From positions 3,844,001-3,908,000 of the forward strand of contig NC_064046.1 of the NCBI RefSeq assembly GCF_932526225.1: 64,000 bases of DNA, read 5' to 3'. Both the position numbers and the translations under genes were made by a program. The notes under the pieces were generated by a model, which ran no database searches, had not been told where the DNA came from, and saw nothing but the letters and a program-made list of their open reading frames with translations. Below are positions 60,001 through 64,000 of this stretch, one piece after another (positions within the stretch are counted from its first letter, which is position 1; every line of letters starts with the position of its first letter). The DNA is from Nematostella vectensis (Eukaryota > Cnidaria > Anthozoa > Actiniaria > Edwardsiidae).

Positions 60001-61083
60001 TTATCAAGTATTAAAGAGTTTTGTCGCGGCAAAGAACTACGTCTGGTATGGCTTCAAAGGTAATAAGGCAAAGAAAATACGATCCAGCTGCCCTTCTAAG
60101 TCGGATTGCCAAGTCTGGATCAACAGTACACACCCTTTAAGACCGCAAGGAACGGTAGAACACGAGCTGTGCGTTCGTGGGGCGAGTGGCTGCTGTGAAC
60201 AGAAGGCGAGGGTGGAGATACGACAATGCTATGGCTATAACGTCTACAAGTTCAAGGGTCTCCCACCTCTTGATGCACACATCATGATATGCCTCGCAAC
60301 AGGTGAAAATTATCCCCACCCCCTACCCCCACGGGATGCATGCCACAAAATGTGCCTCGCAACATGTAGAAATAATCCCTACCCCCACGGGATGCATGCC
60401 ACAAAATATGCTTCGCAACAGGTAAAAATAATCCCTACCCCCTACACCCACGGGATGCACACCTCATGATATGCCTCACAACAGGTAAAAAAACCCCTAC
60501 CCCTACCCCCACGGGATGCATTCCACAAGATATGCCTCGCAACAGGTATGATTTCTAGGCTACCCCTCTCCTTTTTTGGGGTATAAGAGCTTTGCTGCTT
60601 GGCTGTAAATGAAACGCCACCAGACAGCAACAGCGCTTTAGATCGGTGTGGTAAATGAAGGCATTATTTCAACCAAAGCACAGGCGTCTGACGGGTTTCC
60701 CTGGCAAAGCATGTCTCTAGGCTCGTTTTTCAGCCGTAGCTACGCCGGATCGGGATCCATCCCAATTGGTAAATTAAATGAATTCAATGCCCTCAATTTA
60801 CTCGTTTTCAGATACTGACAACGATGCGCCGGAAAAGATATTCGGGCCAATGCCTGGTTACCGCCTCATCAATCACGTGATCTATACCGAAACTCGCGTC
60901 CCCTCCCCCACCGTTTGCATCGGTTATTGCCTTTTGGATGACAAGAGATGCAAGTCCGTGAACTACAGCGCGCGAGACAACGGAATCTGCCAACTGAACA
61001 ACGCTACAGAGTTTGACGGACACCTATCAATCAATCAGACATGGGATTACTACAAGCCATTACAGTTTATTACCATTGAATAA
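51005..61083 (+). CDS. Secreted-type LamG, D8C and PAN/Apple domain protein (5' end unresolved)
   Basis: Exons: 51005-51206, 58580-58886, 59430-59574, 59979-60302, 60812-61083 (stop TAA); phases agree and all introns are GT-AG. About 416 residues are visible. A LamG/concanavalin-like domain covers about 5-215, from [20 protein letters not shown] to [36 protein letters not shown] and [21 protein letters not shown] uromodulin-type eight-cysteine D8C domain covers about 230-325, with [41 protein letters not shown] and YNVYKF. A PAN/Apple domain closes the protein, with [20 protein letters not shown] and [10 protein letters not shown]. These are extracellular, carbohydrate- or protein-binding modules. 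The signal peptide must lie in an upstream exon. Function is unknown. Confidence 0.9.
53455..55064 (-). pseudogene. Broken copy of a multi-copy invertebrate gene family (DNVDHN / [11 protein letters not shown] signature)
   Basis: Three segments on the minus strand: about 55064-54198, 54126-53983 and 53679-53455. They join in phase through GT-AG introns. The first holds [29 protein letters not shown] and, in another frame, [15 protein letters not shown] and [16 protein letters not shown] frameshift with loss of some residues lies near 54590. The last holds [20 protein letters not shown] and TANWQLHLQ and then ends abruptly. I recognise these signatures from large families of uncharacterised proteins in cnidarians and molluscs, probably transposon-linked, but know no function. 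It lies in the first LamG-gene intron, antisense. Confidence 0.7.
55090..55996 (+). repeat. About 0.9-kb interspersed repeat, copy B
   Basis: Same sequence family and orientation as 12853-13770, ending CTAGGATCACCGCGGTA. A poly(C) run near 55900 corresponds to one near 13683 in copy A. Its left edge is next to the broken gene at 53455-55064. Confidence 0.8.
56065..56330 (+). pseudogene. Frameshifted fragment resembling Crypton-derived (ZMYM/QRICH1-like) proteins
   Basis: It starts [20 protein letters not shown] and runs to [16 protein letters not shown]. Beyond an A-run at about 56207-56219 the family-like reading moves to another frame: [20 protein letters not shown] then EERNW. NTxxxTxWAVxxWxEWxxxRN is typical of the N-terminal helical domain in Crypton-derived ZMYM2, QRICH1 and KIAA1958-like proteins. 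Downstream coding is lost. The assignment is by motif only. Confidence 0.4.
56596..56676. repeat. Short perfect inverted repeat
   Basis: AATGCAAGGGATGTATA and its complement TATACATCCCTTGCATT face each other around a CCCGGG-containing centre, with further complementary TAATTGAATTGAATT-like flanks. It is a likely hairpin or small MITE. Confidence 0.6.
58887..59408. repeat. (GAGG)n and (GGTT)n arrays flanked by a duplicated intron segment
   Basis: The intron after the exon ending at 58886 has a block of about 115 bp (GAGCCCTACTATATTCCTAT onward) that occurs at 58891-59005 and again at 59176-59292. Between them lies about 170 bp of GGGA tetranucleotides. After the second copy come 17 or so GGTT units (59333-59408), right up to the acceptor region of the exon at 59430. 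Confidence 0.95.
60265..60550 (+). repeat. Tandem array of an exon end plus its splice donor (LamG-D8C-PAN gene)
   Basis: The D8C exon ends at 60302 with GATGCACACATCATGATATG, CCTCGCAACAG and donor GTGAAA. Four more units of about 60-65 bp follow, each with GGGATGCA, CC(A/T)CA, ATATGCCTCGCAACA and mostly GGTAAAAA or GGTATG. Units at about 60341-60374, 60391-60422, 60453-60486 and 60512-60547 can be aligned. The donor is kept in three of the four. Confidence 0.9.
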
Positions 61084-61094
61084 ATCAAGCACAT

Positions 61095-61462
61095 CACAAG
61101 AAGAGTCGACACAAGCAGTAGCTGACCAGCAGTCAACACAAGCGAAAACTGACCAGCGGTCTAGAAGGCACAAGTGATGAACGGTGGGGACACAGAACAC
61201 GGCAGACAACCGAGTGAATACTGACCAGTGGTCGATCCTGGTGAATAGAACAGCGCGGTCAATGGACTGGGTACTGGCAAGTGGTAGACAAAAGCAATAA
61301 CTGGCCAGCGATCAACACAAGTGAACACTGACAAGCGGTTGGTTCCAAGAATATACTGGCTATCGGTCAACGAAAGTGATTACTGACCAATAGTCAATAT
61401 AAGTGAATTTTGATCAGCGGTCAACACAAGTGAATACTGACCAGCGGTCAACATTAGCAATG
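61095..61462. repeat. Degenerate minisatellite in the LamG-gene 3' UTR region
   Basis: Imperfect units share CTGACCAGCGGTCAACACAA and GTGAATA, period near 29-31 bp, starting about 12 bp after the stop codon. The last two units (61417-61452) are nearly identical. Confidence 0.85.
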
Positions 61463-62215
61463 CAAACTTGTAGGGTCACATGCAACAAACGTAATATCGA
61501 GTACCTTGCAATATAATTCTTTTCTCATCGATGTAATATAGTAAACAAGTGTAATTAATGCGGGTACACCACATTTTTCTTTGGCTGGGAAAGGAGGGGG
61601 ATGCTAAACTTACAGTTGGATCATTGTTCCCCATACATGGTGGTGCAAAGACATGCAACTCAATTTTTTGAGGTCATAATCGCTGAAATGATTAAACTTT
61701 GAGGTACGATTTTTGGAAGGGGAGCATCGAGACATCATACCCCTACCCTCTCAGTGTCAGGCCACGCCTTCTCCCACGGAGAGCATGTGACGCCGTATAC
61801 ATTTAATTTCATAGTCAGTTTGGCATTTAAATTTATATCGTTGCCAATGCTATTGTAGCATATCAAAGAATGTCATCCGACGTTCTCTATGTCAAGCTTA
61901 CGTGACTGATTTTGCAGTAGGAACTTTGTTCCAAAATAGAAGTAGAGACCTATTTAGAGACTTTAGTGTCGACTCGAGAATGTAAATGCAACACCACTGA
62001 CCAAGGCATGTCCTAGCCTCCTCCGCAGGCGTCTCTAAGCGTTAGAAACAATCTAAAAATCTTGTGGGTTTCCTGTGGTCGACATATTTTCTGGGCAAAA
62101 GTGATGCCTGCGGAGGAGGCGAGGGATGTCCCACTTTTAAGCAAATATAAAGTGCACTGTGCATCTAAGCTTTACTCTGCAACATCTACTCATTGTAAAA
62201 ATTCCTGTGAGTTAG

Positions 62216-62221
62216 AATAAA
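62216..62221 (+). terminator. Candidate polyadenylation signal of the LamG gene
   Basis: AATAAA about 1.1 kb after the stop. An ATTAAA near 61690 is an alternative. Confidence 0.25.
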
Positions 62222-62549
62222 TTCTTGGAGTACCTTCTTGAGTCTCCGATTCGTCATTTCACCAGATAAGCTCTGACTTACTGACGTAAACCATTACAAC
62301 GTCAGGCGTCCCTCCTCTATTGGCTAGTTGTATTTACAGAAAAAATATTTTCAGCGGATTTAGAATGAAAAAGTCATTCTTTAAAGGATACACTAGAAGA
62401 CCTACAAAAATGCAACATCATGAACACGCATTTTTTTCTGTCATTTATCTTTTTATTCTATTGTCGCCAGTGTCCCAATTAGCGCACTTCGACAGCTCTG
62501 TTAATATTATGCACATCCGCATGACCAGGATTTGAAAAAAAAAGATTAA

Positions 62550-63020
62550 ACGATCCTTTAACAAGAAAAGATGCAAGAGAGGATGAATTCCTTCATCCTT
62601 AGCTACAAGAAATGACTTTTTTTCTCGTGCCACGCATACGCCCCACTGGGGGTCCCCAAGGATGGTCACCCTACAAACCTCTCCCTCAGGGTCTTTTTCG
62701 CCGTGAAATTCAACATGGTGGTTTAATATTGAAATGGCAACATTATTATCATCACTCCCAGACAACAATATGTGTGTGTTGTTTCTTATTCTAAAGTTAG
62801 AGATGAAGGAGACAAATAGTTTCGCGTTATGTCACCTCAAAAGCCCTGTATAAAAACACCACCTGTTGATATAATACTTTATCCTTTCTCGTACTCTTGA
62901 AAGATAACAGAAACCAATTAAAGGATAGTGAAAGTGCAAGTTTTAATGTAGGGAAATGCTACGGAGGTAAATGCTGCTTAAATAATATAGAAATAAAATA
63001 ATAAGTATTACATTAGTATT
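62550..63020. repeat. Interspersed repeat family X, copy 2
   Basis: Matches 42350-43090 with several small differences, including CCACTGGGGGTCCCCAAGGA and GTTAGAGATGAAGGAG. It lacks the foldback insertion seen in copy 1, which dates that insertion after spread of the family. Confidence 0.75.
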
Positions 63021-63159
63021 AATGCTCGCCACATGGGGGCCAAGCTCAACATTTTATGACTTTGATATTAAATAATTACGACTTTAAAAATCACGTAATT
63101 TTATGTTGCAATAAGGAAAATCTTTTTCAAAAATTAAAAATTATAAAAAGAAATCTCGA

Positions 63160-63390
63160 CTTGCAATCCCGCTAGGATCAGAATTTAAGTGGAGATGTTT
63201 ATGAACAATGAGACTTTGTCAGCCAATAGAGTATCTTTATATTTCTGTCTTTAATTTTTATGTTGCAATAAGGAAAATCTTTTTCGACTTGCAGTTCTGC
63301 TAGGAGCAGAATTTAAGTGGAGATGTTTATGAACACTGAGACTTTGTCAGCCAATAGAGTATCTTTGTATTTCTTTCTTTACTATTAGCT
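63160..63390. repeat. Tandem duplication of about 127 bp inside repeat X
   Basis: Two copies share AGAATTTAAGTGGAGATGTT, GAGACTTTGTCAGCCAATAG and AGTATCTTT. They begin near 63160 and 63287. Confidence 0.8.
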
Positions 63391-63419
63391 AGGACAACAA
63401 AGAAAGGCAGGAGTCATTT

Positions 63420-64000
63420 TCACAAATTATAATAAGCATTCTCCCCACGGGGAGTCTCCAAGGATGTTCACACTACAAAACAAACTTGAATTTGGAAATT
63501 GCGTTCAATTTACATTAATATCACCACTCCCAATCGACAATATGTATTTTTTTTAGTTTGAGTTAGCGATGAAGCAGCAAAAATAAAATTTCGCGATAAT
63601 TCGAGATACGCCTCCGCTAGAGCCCTCGATGAAAACACCTGTCGATATACTGCTCTATCCTTTCTCCTGCTCTATGTTCGACAAACTCTTGAAAAATACT
63701 GTAAACCATTACCAGGAAAATGAGAGCGCAAGTGCTATTGTAGAAAAATGCTAGTAAAGGTAAATGCGGCTAAAATAAATGAAAATTAATAAACTCATAA
63801 TTATGCTCGCTACAGGGGGCCTGCATTACTTCAAGCAATGTATGTTGCAAAGAAAAAGCTTTTTTCCCGAGTAATGAATAGCGTAAAATTTAAATATCGC
63901 CTTCCTTGCCTCTTCAGAAGCCATTCGCTATTTATTAAGAACATGTGAGTATTATTATTGAAATAAACAGGAACAATGAGATTTTGTCAGCCAATAGAGT
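63420..64000. repeat. Interspersed repeat family X, copy 3 (cut by window end)
   Basis: Closely matches 42440-43397 without the foldback insertion. Shared blocks include AGAGCCCTCGATGAAAACAC, GCTCTATGTTCGACAAACTC and GGAACAATGAGATTTTGTCA. Confidence 0.8.

Overview
This is eukaryotic DNA, and most likely from an anthozoan cnidarian such as a sea anemone. The genes have many introns with GT-AG borders, and there are dense non-autonomous DNA transposons, simple repeats and poly(C) tracts. The genes are metazoan: a P4-ATPase of the ATP9 group, SYS1, WRNIP1, an Ig-domain surface protein and a secreted LamG-D8C-PAN protein. The species is inferred from family resemblance, not proven. There is no sign of prokaryotic or phage sequence. 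All exon models below were built by joining splice sites by hand and checking that the reading phase holds at every junction.

Layout: (1) 1-4201, + strand: the last five exons of an ATP9A/B-type flippase. Its introns hold a large minisatellite and a 5'-truncated LINE. (2) 6775-32051, + strand: a 22-exon gene encoding about 817 residues. It joins an N-terminal Met-Gly-Cys acylation signal, a UshA/5'-nucleotidase-type metallophosphoesterase and C-terminal ankyrin repeats. A perfect RFX X-box lies about 180 bp upstream. A complete intronless three-Ig-domain gene (15339-16499, - strand) is nested in its 7.2-kb intron. (3) 34441-35339, - strand: SYS1, four exons, 157 residues. (4) 35700-41215, + strand: WRNIP1, six exons, 627 residues, divergent from SYS1 across about 360 bp. 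(5) 41216-49766: transposon-rich intergenic DNA with several nested foldback elements. (6) 51005-61083, + strand: a secreted-type LamG, D8C and PAN protein (5' end not resolved). Its large first intron holds a broken copy of a multi-copy invertebrate family on the - strand. (7) 61084-64000: a degenerate minisatellite and copies of an interspersed repeat that also occurs near 42-43 kb.

The most unusual observation is that several tandem arrays are built from exon-intron junctions. In the ATP9 gene, 23 copies of a 43-bp unit (590-1597) each carry the polypyrimidine tract, the AG and the first bases of the next exon. A second acceptor array sits at 3285-3427. In the phosphoesterase gene, two arrays (11220-11605 and 27212-27840) repeat an exon end plus its GT donor. 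In the LamG gene, one array (60265-60550) does the same, and a decayed copy of an exon start with its acceptor lies at 50130-50255. This recurrence in three genes suggests a local process that duplicates splice junctions. It may be relevant to intron gain, alternative splicing or minisatellite birth.

The genes are not an operon and have no obvious shared pathway. ATP9 and SYS1 both act in Golgi/endosome trafficking, and WRNIP1 acts in DNA damage tolerance. The other three belong to signalling or surface families whose roles here are unknown.
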